From: Calothrix sp. NIES-2098 | GTDB taxonomy: Bacteria; Cyanobacteriota; Cyanobacteriia; Cyanobacteriales; Nostocaceae | Assembly (NCBI GenBank): GCA_002368175.1 | Contig: AP018172.1 | Coordinates: 5,211,001-5,275,000, forward strand | Reading direction: 5' to 3' | Length of the DNA stretch: 64,000 nt | Part shown: positions 35,109 through 43,820 of the stretch, piece by piece | Numbering within the stretch: position 1 is the stretch's first letter | Layout: each line of letters begins with the position of its first letter | The notes under the pieces: generated by a model | What the model saw: the letters and a program-made list of their open reading frames with translations, nothing else | The model's database searches: none | What the model was told of the DNA's origin: nothing | Translations under genes and position numbers: made by a program

Positions 35109-35801
35109 ATGCCCAATAATGACTTCACCCATTTGTTGCAAGACTTAATGCAACAAGTGGGTATTTTGAGTTTTAAAGCGCTGAGTCGTGCGGCTGGTGT
35201 CTCAGAGCGTCAAATTTTGCGCTTGCGTCAAGGAAAGGTAGAACAGATGAGAGTGGATATACTCCTCAAGCTGTCGCAAGCGCTACAAATAGAATTGGAT
35301 GAGTTGATTGTAACTTTTTCAGCTATTAGTCCTACAAGCCAGCTAGAAAAGATAAAACCAGAAAAACAGCAGCAGTCAGTACTGAAAAATACTGAGCAAG
35401 AATTGTTACGACAAATTGCTGATTTACAACAAGAGTATGAGCGATCGCAGCTAGCTCTAGAACAGCAGCGAGAGTTATTACAGCAAGAGTTTCAGCAAAC
35501 GAGTTTGCAACTTTTAGAATCTTTGTTATTGCAATGGCCGACAGCAGCACAGAAAGCCCAAGAAAATCCCCAGCTAGCAGCAATTAAAATAGTGCCGTTG
35601 GTGCAAAAGCCTCTAGAAAAACTTTTACAAGCCTGGGGAGTAGAAGCGATCGCATCTGTGGGCGCAGAAATACCCTACGATCCGCAATGGCACCAATTAA
35701 TGGAAGGAAGCGCACAACCAGGTGGTATAGTCAAGGTGCGTTACGTTGGTTATTGTCAAGGGGAAAAACTCTTGTATCGAGCTAAAGTCAGTCCTGCTTG
35801 A
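35109..35801 (+). CDS. HTH protein with GrpE-like C-terminal region
   Basis: A 230-residue protein. Residues about 5-60 form an XRE-type HTH (ILSFKALSRAAGVSERQILRLRQGKVEQMRVDILLKLSQAL). A long coiled coil (about 85-150, LRQIADLQQEYERSQLALEQQRELLQQEFQ) and a C-terminal small domain follow. That domain, with LEKLLQAWGVEAIASVGAEIPYDPQWHQLM and VKVRYVGYCQGEKLLYRAKV, resembles the beta end of the co-chaperone GrpE. It may couple DNA binding to DnaK, but this is inference. ATG 35109 avoids the repeat upstream. Confidence 0.72.
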   Translation: MPNNDFTHLLQDLMQQVGILSFKALSRAAGVSERQILRLRQGKVEQMRVDILLKLSQALQIELDELIVTFSAISPTSQLEKIKPEKQQQSVLKNTEQELLRQIADLQQEYERSQLALEQQRELLQQEFQQTSLQLLESLLLQWPTAAQKAQENPQLAAIKIVPLVQKPLEKLLQAWGVEAIASVGAEIPYDPQWHQLMEGSAQPGGIVKVRYVGYCQGEKLLYRAKVSPA

Positions 35802-36528
35802 GCAGAGGGAAACCACATCTAGCGATTTTCATCAAGAGTGTTAAAAAAAACCTCAAATTTGGGCACTCTATTAATATGAAAGGCTATCGCTAAGAGTTTC
35901 TCATCTAAAAACCCGATAAATAGGTATTTGGGCATGGACAGGACTGACACAAAACCTCTATTAAACTGTTATTTCTACCCTTGGGTAAGTTCCTTTAGCT
36001 TGCGGCAGTTGCTCCAAGATTCCTTTACTCTTCATAGGACTTACACAGTTAGAAATTAGGCAATTTCAGTTGCACCAACCAATACAAAGATATAAAACTT
36101 GCTTTCTCTAATTTCAGCAGACATGAAATCTGCTTGCTGTCAGTCATTCATTAGATATAGTCAAGTTAACTACAGCATATTTCATCTGAATAGTATATAC
36201 ACCTTATATAGATAGTTGGAGACAAGAGTTTTCATATACTAAGGTGTATTGCACATAACTAAGAAGTGCTATATCTTATTCCCATACTAAATTTCCTGAG
36301 CCAACGATCGAAAGTTATCTTGGTGTGTTGATTATTGATTATTTAATAATTGGTAGTTATGGATTCAGATTTTATTGATATCGATCGTTCATAATTTATA
36401 ACTCATCGGTCAAGATTGGTAATTAATAACTTTACTTTATATATCAATAGGAACTAACAAATGAATGATGATTAATATATAATACTTAATATTCACAAAT
36501 TCATTTTTTACAAAATTTAAGGAATCTC
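35802..36528. other. Spacer of 727 bp, no clear gene
   Basis: Mostly AT-rich, with no frame above 60 codons. A short minus-strand frame (35961-36035) reads KSKGILEQLPQAKGTYPRVEI and may be a gene fragment. An inverted repeat lies at 36197-36249. The last 100 bp upstream of the STAS gene are very AT-rich and probably contain its promoter. Confidence 0.4.
36197..36249. repeat. Separated 10-bp inverted repeat ATACACCTTA/TAAGGTGTAT
   Basis: Perfect 10-bp arms at 36197-36206 and 36240-36249, 33 bp apart, in the spacer upstream of the STAS gene. It could be a regulator site pair or a structured leader. No known motif matches. Confidence 0.4.
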
Positions 36529-36858
36529 ATGACCCAATCAGAAGTACAAGTTATTAAACTTAGTGGAATTATCAACTCAGCTACTTCCCAAGATTTACGT
36601 CAAAGACTCACTGAATTAATAGAGAAAGGCACAAAAATAGTGTTAATTGATTTTCAAGATGTGACGTTTATGGATAGTTCTGGGTTAGGAGCTTTAGTGT
36701 TAGCTTTCAAAACTTTAAGAGCAGCAAATAGCAGGCTGGTACTTTGCTCGATTAACGAGCAAGTCAGAATATTATTTGAATTAACTAGTATGGATAAAAT
36801 ATTTGACATATTTTCTAGCCAAGATGAATTTTATCAAACAGCCTTCTCAAAGGCTTAA
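36529..36858 (+). CDS. STAS-domain anti-sigma factor antagonist
   Basis: A 109-residue single STAS domain of the SpoIIAA/RsbV type. The phosphorylatable Ser lies in DFQDVTFMDSSGLGALVLAF, the standard site. Such proteins switch partners according to Ser phosphorylation, controlled by a kinase and a PP2C phosphatase. The next gene, convergent with its stop exactly adjacent, encodes a response regulator with a PP2C domain that could dephosphorylate it. Confidence 0.93.
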   Translation: MTQSEVQVIKLSGIINSATSQDLRQRLTELIEKGTKIVLIDFQDVTFMDSSGLGALVLAFKTLRAANSRLVLCSINEQVRILFELTSMDKIFDIFSSQDEFYQTAFSKA

Positions 36859-37995
36859 TTAATCAAATTTTATTTCCAGAATGGATAAATCATCCGCAAA
36901 AGCTTCTTGGGAATTCAAGGCCATTAAATAGTTTAAGATTTGCTCAAGATGGGAATCAAATTTATTTTGTACGCTTACGAGCAGTTGAATAAACGCATCT
37001 AAGCTCCAAATTGTCCCGTCTGATTTAGTGATTTCGTAAGCGCCGTCACTAAAGATATAAAGAGTACTGGATGTTTTAATATTGCAAAACCCATCAATAT
37101 ATTTTGCTTCGGGAAACATCCCAACTGGCATACCAGGGGTTCTCAACATTTCAACTTCAGTATTCTTTAAGCGTTCGCTCGATAATAATATTGCTGGTGG
37201 ATGTCCAGCACTAGCATAAGTTAACTCGCGCTTAACTCTGTTATATACTCCGTACCAGATAGTAAAGTATTTATCATTTTGATAATTAATTTGGAAGGTG
37301 TCATTTAAAGCTGTCAAGACATCACTTGGTTGATAGTAATTAAGGTTGCCAAGAGCGCGCGATCGCAGTAAATTTAATACTGAAATTGAAGGCAGAGTGG
37401 CTTTAAGCCCATGTCCGGCTGCATCTAATAAGTAAATGGCCAAACAATCGGGATCTAGCCAACAGTAATCAAAACAATCGCCTCCAAGTTGACGTGAGGG
37501 AAAAAATCGGTAATTGATACTCAAGGGTTCGCTAATAGGGAGGGGTAACAGAGAGCGCACATATTCTGCGGCTTCTGCTAATTCGGCTTCTAAAAGTTGC
37601 TTTTGGATTTGCAAATCCCGGCTCAAAATATGTAGTCGCAATCCTGCTCTTACCCTTGCTTGCAATTCGTTTTGTTCGATAGGTTTAGAGATAAAATCAT
37701 CGGCGCCAGCATCCAAACCCTTAACGCGATCGGCAACTGAATCCAAAGAAGTTAATAAAATAAAGAAGATAGTAGATAGTTTAGGATCCGTTTTAATCCG
37801 ATGGCAGACTTCTAAACCATTCAACCCTGGCATAATCCAATCACAAATAATTAGTGCTGGATGATAAGCTAGAACTTGGTTAATTCCTTCTTCACCGTTA
37901 GTTGCAGTGATTACTTGATAACCCTGCTTTTCTAACATTCGCTTCAGAAGTATTAATATAGAAATATCATCATCAATTACTAAAATTTTAAACAT
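36859..37995 (-). CDS. Response regulator with PP2C (SpoIIE/RsbU) phosphatase
   Basis: A 378-residue protein. The receiver domain (about 1-120) has the acidic pair in VIDDDIS, the phosphorylated Asp in LIICDWIMPGLNG, and Lys in FISKPIEQ. A coiled linker leads to a PP2C domain with GGDCFDYCWL, DAAGHGLKATLPS, YASAGHPPAIL and FSDGAYE metal-binding motifs. It would dephosphorylate an STAS partner upon phosphorylation. ATG 37995 (MFKILVIDDD) is the clear start; the open frame continues to 38175. The STAS gene lies immediately next to it, tail to tail. Confidence 0.93.
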   Translation of the reverse strand: MFKILVIDDDISILILLKRMLEKQGYQVITATNGEEGINQVLAYHPALIICDWIMPGLNGLEVCHRIKTDPKLSTIFFILLTSLDSVADRVKGLDAGADDFISKPIEQNELQARVRAGLRLHILSRDLQIQKQLLEAELAEAAEYVRSLLPLPISEPLSINYRFFPSRQLGGDCFDYCWLDPDCLAIYLLDAAGHGLKATLPSISVLNLLRSRALGNLNYYQPSDVLTALNDTFQINYQNDKYFTIWYGVYNRVKRELTYASAGHPPAILLSSERLKNTEVEMLRTPGMPVGMFPEAKYIDGFCNIKTSSTLYIFSDGAYEITKSDGTIWSLDAFIQLLVSVQNKFDSHLEQILNYLMALNSQEAFADDLSILEIKFD

Positions 37996-38147
37996 AGGGA
38001 ACGACACAGAACACGAGTTAGTTATTGCTATCGATCGGGAAGAAAAATATGGCAAGGAGTAATAATGGGTTAGTAAACTTGCTAATGCAATCCTACTAAC
38101 CCATTTCCTGTCTATAGGGTTCATTCCTTTTCGATTAGCATAAAATA

Positions 38148-38915
38148 TTATGGTGGCGAAAGCGGATTCAGCCACAAAAGCATGGCATTTTTAAGTTGGT
38201 TTAAGTCACGGTATGCTTCTTGTTTAAACCATTGCCCTAATGCATCAAAAGGAGTAAAAGATGCTCCTGTTTGCCATTTAATGTCTTGGCCTAAAGGTGT
38301 GGTGTGAGTTCCTGGCAGGGTTTGTACCGTTACCATCTCCGGAAAACGTGCTTGTAAGATTTGGCTTAAAGCCTTTGATTGGTCAAGGGAATCATTGCTA
38401 AATCCGATCAATAAGTTGCGACGGACATTGTAGCGTTCTTGCACCAGCTTGTTGGTTTCCAATGGAGTAGGGGTAAACTCAATTGCTAAAGCAGAATTTA
38501 ACTGTTCTACTAAGGGAATAGCATCTCTAGCAGCGTAGTTGTTGAAAGATATCAGAATATTACCTGCACGTTCTACGTCAAAGACACTACCAATTAGTAA
38601 ATGGAGTTTGCAACCCATGCTATGTCCTACACCATACACCGGAAGGTAAAGCTTGCGTAATGCGGAAGAGTCGTGCAGACGCTCTAAAGTGCGCTCAAAG
38701 TTTAGCAGTACAGATTTAGCGATCGCAACATGATCTAGCGTATTCACAAAAGGCGTGGCAATTACTACATACCCTTTATTTGCCAGTTGTTCTAGTACCC
38801 AACGGTAGGTGAGATGAGGTGCAGTAGCTACGAATGCACCCCCTAGGAAATGGATGATACCGATAGGATTTTGGGGAATAAGTACCCAGTTACCGCGAAT
38901 TTCTTTCCAGTCCAT
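38148..38915 (-). CDS. DUF1350 family protein (alpha/beta-hydrolase-like)
   Basis: A 255-residue protein with the DUF1350 hallmarks IHFLGGAFVATAPHLTYRWVLE and YGVGHSMGCKLHLLIGS, the latter a GHSMG nucleophile elbow, then a conserved FSNDSLDQS stretch and LPGTHTTPLGQD with a His. DUF1350 is an alpha/beta-hydrolase-like family found in cyanobacteria and plastids. No function is established; a lipase- or esterase-like role is suggested by the elbow. ATG 38915 (MDWKEIRGNW) is preferred; a GTG at 38942 is the alternative. Confidence 0.82.
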   Translation of the reverse strand: MDWKEIRGNWVLIPQNPIGIIHFLGGAFVATAPHLTYRWVLEQLANKGYVVIATPFVNTLDHVAIAKSVLLNFERTLERLHDSSALRKLYLPVYGVGHSMGCKLHLLIGSVFDVERAGNILISFNNYAARDAIPLVEQLNSALAIEFTPTPLETNKLVQERYNVRRNLLIGFSNDSLDQSKALSQILQARFPEMVTVQTLPGTHTTPLGQDIKWQTGASFTPFDALGQWFKQEAYRDLNQLKNAMLLWLNPLSPP

Positions 38916-39069
38916 GCCGATAGGCGATCGCTTAATTAACACATCTTTATAGTAGACCAGCGATCGCAGTCCTGGAGTACTTTACTTAGTCAATGTCATT
39001 GGGCATACGGCATAGGACACAAGTCAAAAGTCAATATTTATTTCTTTTCCCCCTGCACCCTGCCTCTGA

Positions 39070-39801
39070 TTAAGGCTGATTCTGTAACCTTTTCATTTCG
39101 TGCTGTACATCTAAGGCAATTTGTAATGCTTCGTTGAGTATACGTCCATGCTCGGTTGCCTGTTCGGTAACTTGCATTGCAGTTAAATTGGCTAAATTAT
39201 TGTCAAAAAATTCGCTATTACTGATAATAAAATTTTTGTTTTCTCTCAAGATTTTTTCGGTTTTTAAAGCACGTACTAAATCATTTCTCGTGAGTTTGAG
39301 TGCTTCAATTACTCTTTGTCTTTCACGAATACTTACACCTGCGTTACCAGCATCTTCTATTTGATCGTTAATATCTATTGCCTTAATAATCGCATTGTAT
39401 CTCTCAACATCATTTAAGAGAATTCGTAAAGAGTTTGTCATATTTGCTTTGAGAATTTTACTACGTTTTTTCCAAAGCAAATATAAACCTATTTGTGTAA
39501 TTCCCCCAACCCATAATCCTAGAACTAGCAACACTAGCCAAGATGGAATTGTGAGCCATACATCAAAGAGTTTGAGAATGAAATCAAATATTAGATAAGC
39601 GCCAACCACAATAGAAAAACTGATAAAAACTACGGTAGCGCCTTCAGTTCCTTTAATTTTTTCTATAACTTGCTTTACAAATCCTCCCAGAGGATTAATG
39701 ATATTTACGAGTTCATCTTTAACAGGCAGATTAGTCAGGTTTTGTAGCTCTTTGGGACTAATCTCCAACCCTTGTAAATCATCCCGCACAGTTTTCCCCA
39801 C
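39070..39801 (-). CDS. Hypothetical membrane protein with coiled coil
   Basis: A 243-residue protein with a soluble N-terminus, two adjacent transmembrane helices (about 53-75 and 80-110, VVFISFSIVVGAYLIFDFIL and WLVLLVLGLWVGGITQIGLYLL), and a long helical cytoplasmic tail rich in Asn, Lys and Glu. No catalytic motif or family recognised. It is a single gene with a gene-poor region upstream. Confidence 0.65.
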   Translation of the reverse strand: MGKTVRDDLQGLEISPKELQNLTNLPVKDELVNIINPLGGFVKQVIEKIKGTEGATVVFISFSIVVGAYLIFDFILKLFDVWLTIPSWLVLLVLGLWVGGITQIGLYLLWKKRSKILKANMTNSLRILLNDVERYNAIIKAIDINDQIEDAGNAGVSIRERQRVIEALKLTRNDLVRALKTEKILRENKNFIISNSEFFDNNLANLTAMQVTEQATEHGRILNEALQIALDVQHEMKRLQNQP

Positions 39802-40824
39802 CTCACCAGAATAGTTATTTAGTACAATATAGCAATCTAATTTTTGGAATGCTAATGTTAAAAGCGTTTTGGAGAAAATTTATCAGCCAACTATTTTTGT
39901 AAGTTGAGATACTCTTTTTTAAAGTAGCTGGTTATACCTTAATAATAGACGTAAGCCAACAGATAAATTAAAATCTTGATACAGATGATATTCAAAAAAA
40001 ACTTATTTTAACAAACTAGTATTTTTGAGCGCGAGCGACAATATTGCAATATATATAACTCCTATTTTTTCACTTAGAAGATCTGTATTCTTACCTTCGC
40101 GATTTCTCAGAGTCATTCAGAAATTAAATCAGATTGCTATAGCTACAGATGAGTTTACAGAAACTCAAAGTATGCAAAATGGTATAACCTCCCATATTGC
40201 TAAATAAATGATTATATAAGATAGAATTTGCCTTCCAAGTTCCAACCAATCAGAGTGCCCGGTATGGTTAATGTTTAACTTGCCGACACCGCAGTCATTT
40301 TGAGTGGTTGTTAATTTAAGGTATCCCTTGTAATCGGGTTATGCTTTACCATTGTAACCAGCTACATGCCTAGGAGCAATGCTTTCTGTTAACTCCCTTT
40401 AATCATTAAGATTGCGATCGCCAAATTTATCGGCAATGAATTGCACTGAAGAAATTAGAATCAATCTGTTCCATACGCAAGGATTGACAGTATTAAAGAA
40501 TAGTACGCTCGTAAATTAATATCTGGTTTAGGAGGAATCTACCGCGATAACTTAGTCGAGTGCTATAATTTTTCAGCCAATGTCCAAACGAATGTATATT
40601 GTCTAAGAAAAGGCTGAAGTTATGGGAAAATGGTAGGAATTTTCTCTTCTATCTATAAGTCACTGGTTATATTTATTTTAATTACTAAATGCATCAATTG
40701 TGGATTTTGCAATATAGAATAAGATGCGTAAAATTAGCAGTTTGTTGCCTGAAATCAAGCTAACTGTAAGTTTTACAATTGATGCCCCTTCGGAAAATAT
40801 GCGATCGCTACCCCAAAGCCTTCT

Positions 40825-40878
40825 GGTGCGTCCGCTACGCGTAGCTTGCTTCCCCGTAGGGTTACAGCTAACGCACTC
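40825..40878. repeat. Dispersed GC-rich palindromic repeat
   Basis: The stretch contains the perfect 12-bp palindrome GCTACGCGTAGC followed by TTGCTTCCCCGTAGGG, bounded by TGCGT and ACGCA. This combination of palindrome words is common in Nostocales genomes. A related piece, GAGCTACGCGAACGC, interrupts the Rpn remnant at 5,290, and another family fragment lies near 60,330. Confidence 0.6.
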
Positions 40879-41019
40879 CACAATTACTGAGGGTTAAATG
40901 ATTAAAATTGACGTTGCATCTGACAGCTTGTTTTTATCTGTACTCATGGTATGGATGTACGTGATGAGTGAAATCAAAAAAACCTTAGTACTGCTGCTGA
41001 GTTCAGTCAAAAGAAGTAG

Positions 41020-41184
41020 TGGTTTGGGAAACTACTGTATTGGAAACGGTTTTTGTACTGTTTTCTAGAAGCAAAGGGTGAGACAAGGCTGCGAAAAGAA
41101 GTTGCCAGGAAATTGGCTCAATCCAAGTCAGGGGATCTTTATTTACCACCTACTGTTCTACTAGCAAGGCAACTCAAGAAATAG
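41020..41184 (+). pseudogene. Coding-like remnant without a start
   Basis: A 54-codon frame with no good initiation codon reads LEAKGETRLRKEVARKLA, then SGDLYLPPTVLLARQLKK before the stop. Amphipathic and basic, it looks like the end of a small protein. A frame immediately before it ends in a different phase. No family recognised. It lies 113 bp upstream of the Ser/Thr kinase. Confidence 0.25.
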
Positions 41185-41296
41185 TAACCAAAACTAGACA
41201 TCAAGTTTATTTTATCTAGGGTTTGTTGCTTCATAATATCTACCAACGCTGATACATATGTAAAGATTAAGGTGAGGACTTAGACGAGTCATACTT

Positions 41297-42676
41297 ATGT
41301 TAGGAAGTTTACTAGATGGGCGTTATCAAGTCCTCCAAGTCCTCGGAGGAGGAGGATTTGGTCAAACATATATTGCCCAAGACACTCACCGACCCGGTTC
41401 TCCTAGGTGTGTTGTCAAGCATCTCAAACCCTTCACTCAAAATCCTGAATTCCTTGCAACCGCCAGACGGTTATTTACTAGTGAGGCAGAAACACTAGAA
41501 AAATTGGGTCATCACGACCAAATTCCGCGGCTGTTAGCTTACTTTGAAGAGAACCAAGAGTTCTTTTTGGTGCAAGAGTTTATTCAAGGATATTCGCTAA
41601 AAGCGGAATTATTACCTGGTAGACGCTGGACAGAAGAACAAGTTGTGCAACTACTGCAACAAGTATTGGGTGTGTTGGAATTTGTTCACAGCCATAAAGT
41701 TATTCATAGAGATATTAAGCCGGACAATATTATTAGGCGACAAAACGACTGCAAGTTAGTATTGATTGACTTTGGCGCAGTTAAGCAAATTCAAACTCAA
41801 CTCAGAACAGCTATTTCAGGACATATAGAAACTACTATTGCCATAGGTACCCCTGGGTATATGGCTACAGAACAGGGACAAGGCAAACCTCGCCCTAACA
41901 GCGATATTTATTCTTTGGGTATTATTGCAATTCAAGCATTAACAGGCTTACATCCTAGACAACTTCAGGAAGACCCGAATACAGGAGAAATTTTCTGGCA
42001 ACAGGAAGCTAACGTCAGTTCTTGTTTAGCATCTATACTGTCTAAGATGGTGTTGTACCATTTTAAAGAGCGCTATCAGTCAGCTACAGAAGTACTAGAG
42101 GCGTTACGCAGTACTAATATTGAGACTGAAATCGACAATCAATTTACACAACCGCCATTATCTATTATTCAGCTACCCCAAGCTACATTTCCTCAACAAA
42201 ATACAGGACAGTCAACAGCTTCTATTCTCAGCCCAGAACAATACAAGCACTTAGAAAAGATGCTTTTGGAATTAGTAGGCCCTTTAGCACCAACTTTGTT
42301 AAGGAAAATAGCAGCATCAGCAAGTAATTATCAAGATGTAATCGACAATTTGACACAGCATCTTGCAGGAGAACAAAAAACGGAGTTTCAAGAGAGGTCA
42401 AAGTTAATTCTTAGAGAAACTACTAGTCAAACTCAATCTCAGCAAAGTAAGCAAAATATTTCACAAATTCCAGAAACCCCAGCCATTAGCAATGAATTTG
42501 TAAGTCGATGCGAACAAGAATTAGTTAATTTAATTGGGCCAATTGGTAAATTCTTGGTTCAAAAAGCAGTAAGATCTTTTCCCCAAATTTCTCATCCAGA
42601 ACTTGTCAAGCTGTTGTCATCACAAATTCCCGATCGCCAAAAAGCTTTGCAATTTGAGCAACGTCTACTTTCTTAG
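41297..42676 (+). CDS. Serine/threonine protein kinase with duplicated C-terminal domain
   Basis: A 459-residue Hanks-type kinase. The catalytic domain (about 8-275) shows LGGGGFGQTY, Lys in CVVKHL, HRDIKPDN, DFG in LIDFGAV, and GTPGYMATEQ. The C-terminal part contains two related helical units, LELVGPLAPTLLRKIA (about 320-375) and LVNLIGPIGKFLVQKA (about 400-455), joined by a Ser/Gln-rich linker. No transmembrane segment, so it is cytoplasmic. Many such kinases exist in Nostocales; the substrate is unknown. Confidence 0.93.
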   Translation: MLGSLLDGRYQVLQVLGGGGFGQTYIAQDTHRPGSPRCVVKHLKPFTQNPEFLATARRLFTSEAETLEKLGHHDQIPRLLAYFEENQEFFLVQEFIQGYSLKAELLPGRRWTEEQVVQLLQQVLGVLEFVHSHKVIHRDIKPDNIIRRQNDCKLVLIDFGAVKQIQTQLRTAISGHIETTIAIGTPGYMATEQGQGKPRPNSDIYSLGIIAIQALTGLHPRQLQEDPNTGEIFWQQEANVSSCLASILSKMVLYHFKERYQSATEVLEALRSTNIETEIDNQFTQPPLSIIQLPQATFPQQNTGQSTASILSPEQYKHLEKMLLELVGPLAPTLLRKIAASASNYQDVIDNLTQHLAGEQKTEFQERSKLILRETTSQTQSQQSKQNISQIPETPAISNEFVSRCEQELVNLIGPIGKFLVQKAVRSFPQISHPELVKLLSSQIPDRQKALQFEQRLLS

Positions 42677-42711
42677 AATAGTAAGTGAATTATTTTTTGA
42701 TTTAATCATTA

Positions 42712-43623
42712 TTACTGCCCCTGCTGATTCAACATATCCATAGCTATTCTTAAACTATACTTCATGCGATTAAAGGCTGCTGCCAGTCCACCAATTTCAT
42801 CTTTATGATCGTCATGAAAGTTAGCTTCCATGTCTCCGGTACTGACTTGTTGAGCTATTTTTTCTATTCTCTTAATGCGCTCAATTACCGTTTTCTTGAT
42901 CAAGAAGTTGATTAAAATAACTACAACCGCAAAAATTGCAATTAATAGTCCCATAATCAATATCCAAGTCTGTTGAGCGCTATTAAATACCTCTTCTGAA
43001 GGAACAGAGATAATTTGAGCAGCAACAACCTCATTAAGTTTCCAGCCAAAACCATTATTTGAGCCATAAGTGGTTAACTGACTTTTAGGCGCTTGTTCTG
43101 GGGTGGAATGACAGCGTAAACATTTCTCTTGTGTAATAGCCAAGGGTCGCGCAATATAAAATACTTTTCCTTCAGGAACGTCACGAAAATCGGCAATTTC
43201 TTGTAGCTTGGAATTGTTACGGAATCGCTCTACTATTTGAGTTTCAAAACCATCTGCTTTATCCCTTAAGTTGGTAGGATTTAGTGTCGCTTCTTTATAA
43301 AGATAGTTTTTATACTCATCATTCTTGCGTAAATTTTCAAACACTTCTGTCGCAGAGAAGGCTGGTACTGTTTCTGGGATAAATACTGGTTCTGTTTCCA
43401 ACTCAGGTGCTAGTCGCGGATTGACGTTATCTTGTGTATATTTTCGCACTGAGTTCATCGTTTTAATTAGAATCTGTGCTTTTTCTGCTACTTCTGTTTG
43501 CGCTCTTCGCTGGAGTACAGTTGAGAAAGCTGTACCACTAATTACAATGCTAATAATGAAAACTACGATCAAAAGCAAGTTGAACTTAGTACCAATTTTA
43601 AAGTCTTTTATCTTTTTAAGCAT
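42712..43623 (-). CDS. Tll0287-type (DUF3365) haem sensor protein with HAMP
   Basis: A 303-residue membrane protein. TM1 (about 12-32) is followed by an extracytoplasmic DUF3365 domain with a single c-type haem site CLRCH near residue 168. TM2 (about 220-245) and a HAMP domain (about 245-295) follow, then the protein ends without any kinase, methyl-accepting or cyclase output. It may pass a redox signal to a separate partner, or be a truncated receptor. The PhnD-like lipoprotein gene lies divergently next to it. Confidence 0.88.
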   Translation of the reverse strand: MLKKIKDFKIGTKFNLLLIVVFIISIVISGTAFSTVLQRRAQTEVAEKAQILIKTMNSVRKYTQDNVNPRLAPELETEPVFIPETVPAFSATEVFENLRKNDEYKNYLYKEATLNPTNLRDKADGFETQIVERFRNNSKLQEIADFRDVPEGKVFYIARPLAITQEKCLRCHSTPEQAPKSQLTTYGSNNGFGWKLNEVVAAQIISVPSEEVFNSAQQTWILIMGLLIAIFAVVVILINFLIKKTVIERIKRIEKIAQQVSTGDMEANFHDDHKDEIGGLAAAFNRMKYSLRIAMDMLNQQGQ

Positions 43624-43820
43624 AATTCTTGTCTCTAGACAAAACTTTACAGATGATTACGAAAACTTAACTTAGCTAATTGTATTTATAGCTTTACTTA
43701 TAGCTGGTCTATAGCAGATACTTTAAAAGTAAACAAATATTAATTTACTAGTTGAATATTAATCGTCCTTACCATATTTAAGCATAAGATCCAGATTATT
43801 TTATATAAATAAAATTACTA

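Larger units (their letters stand above)
39802..41296. other. Gene-poor 1.5-kb region with remnants
   Basis: No intact gene was recognised. A minus-strand frame without a start (about 40165-40338) reads KGYLKLTTTQNDCGVGKLN then HTGHSDWLELGRQ, which looks like a degraded coding end, with MVKHNPITRD in another frame upstream of it. A dispersed GC-rich repeat lies at 40825-40878, and a second coding-like remnant at 41020-41184. Short frames of 60-67 codons here have no support. Confidence 0.4.

Noticed and set aside
40678..40881. A 67-residue minus-strand gene
   Set aside because: A third of it is the dispersed GC-rich palindrome, and the remainder has no family-like features.
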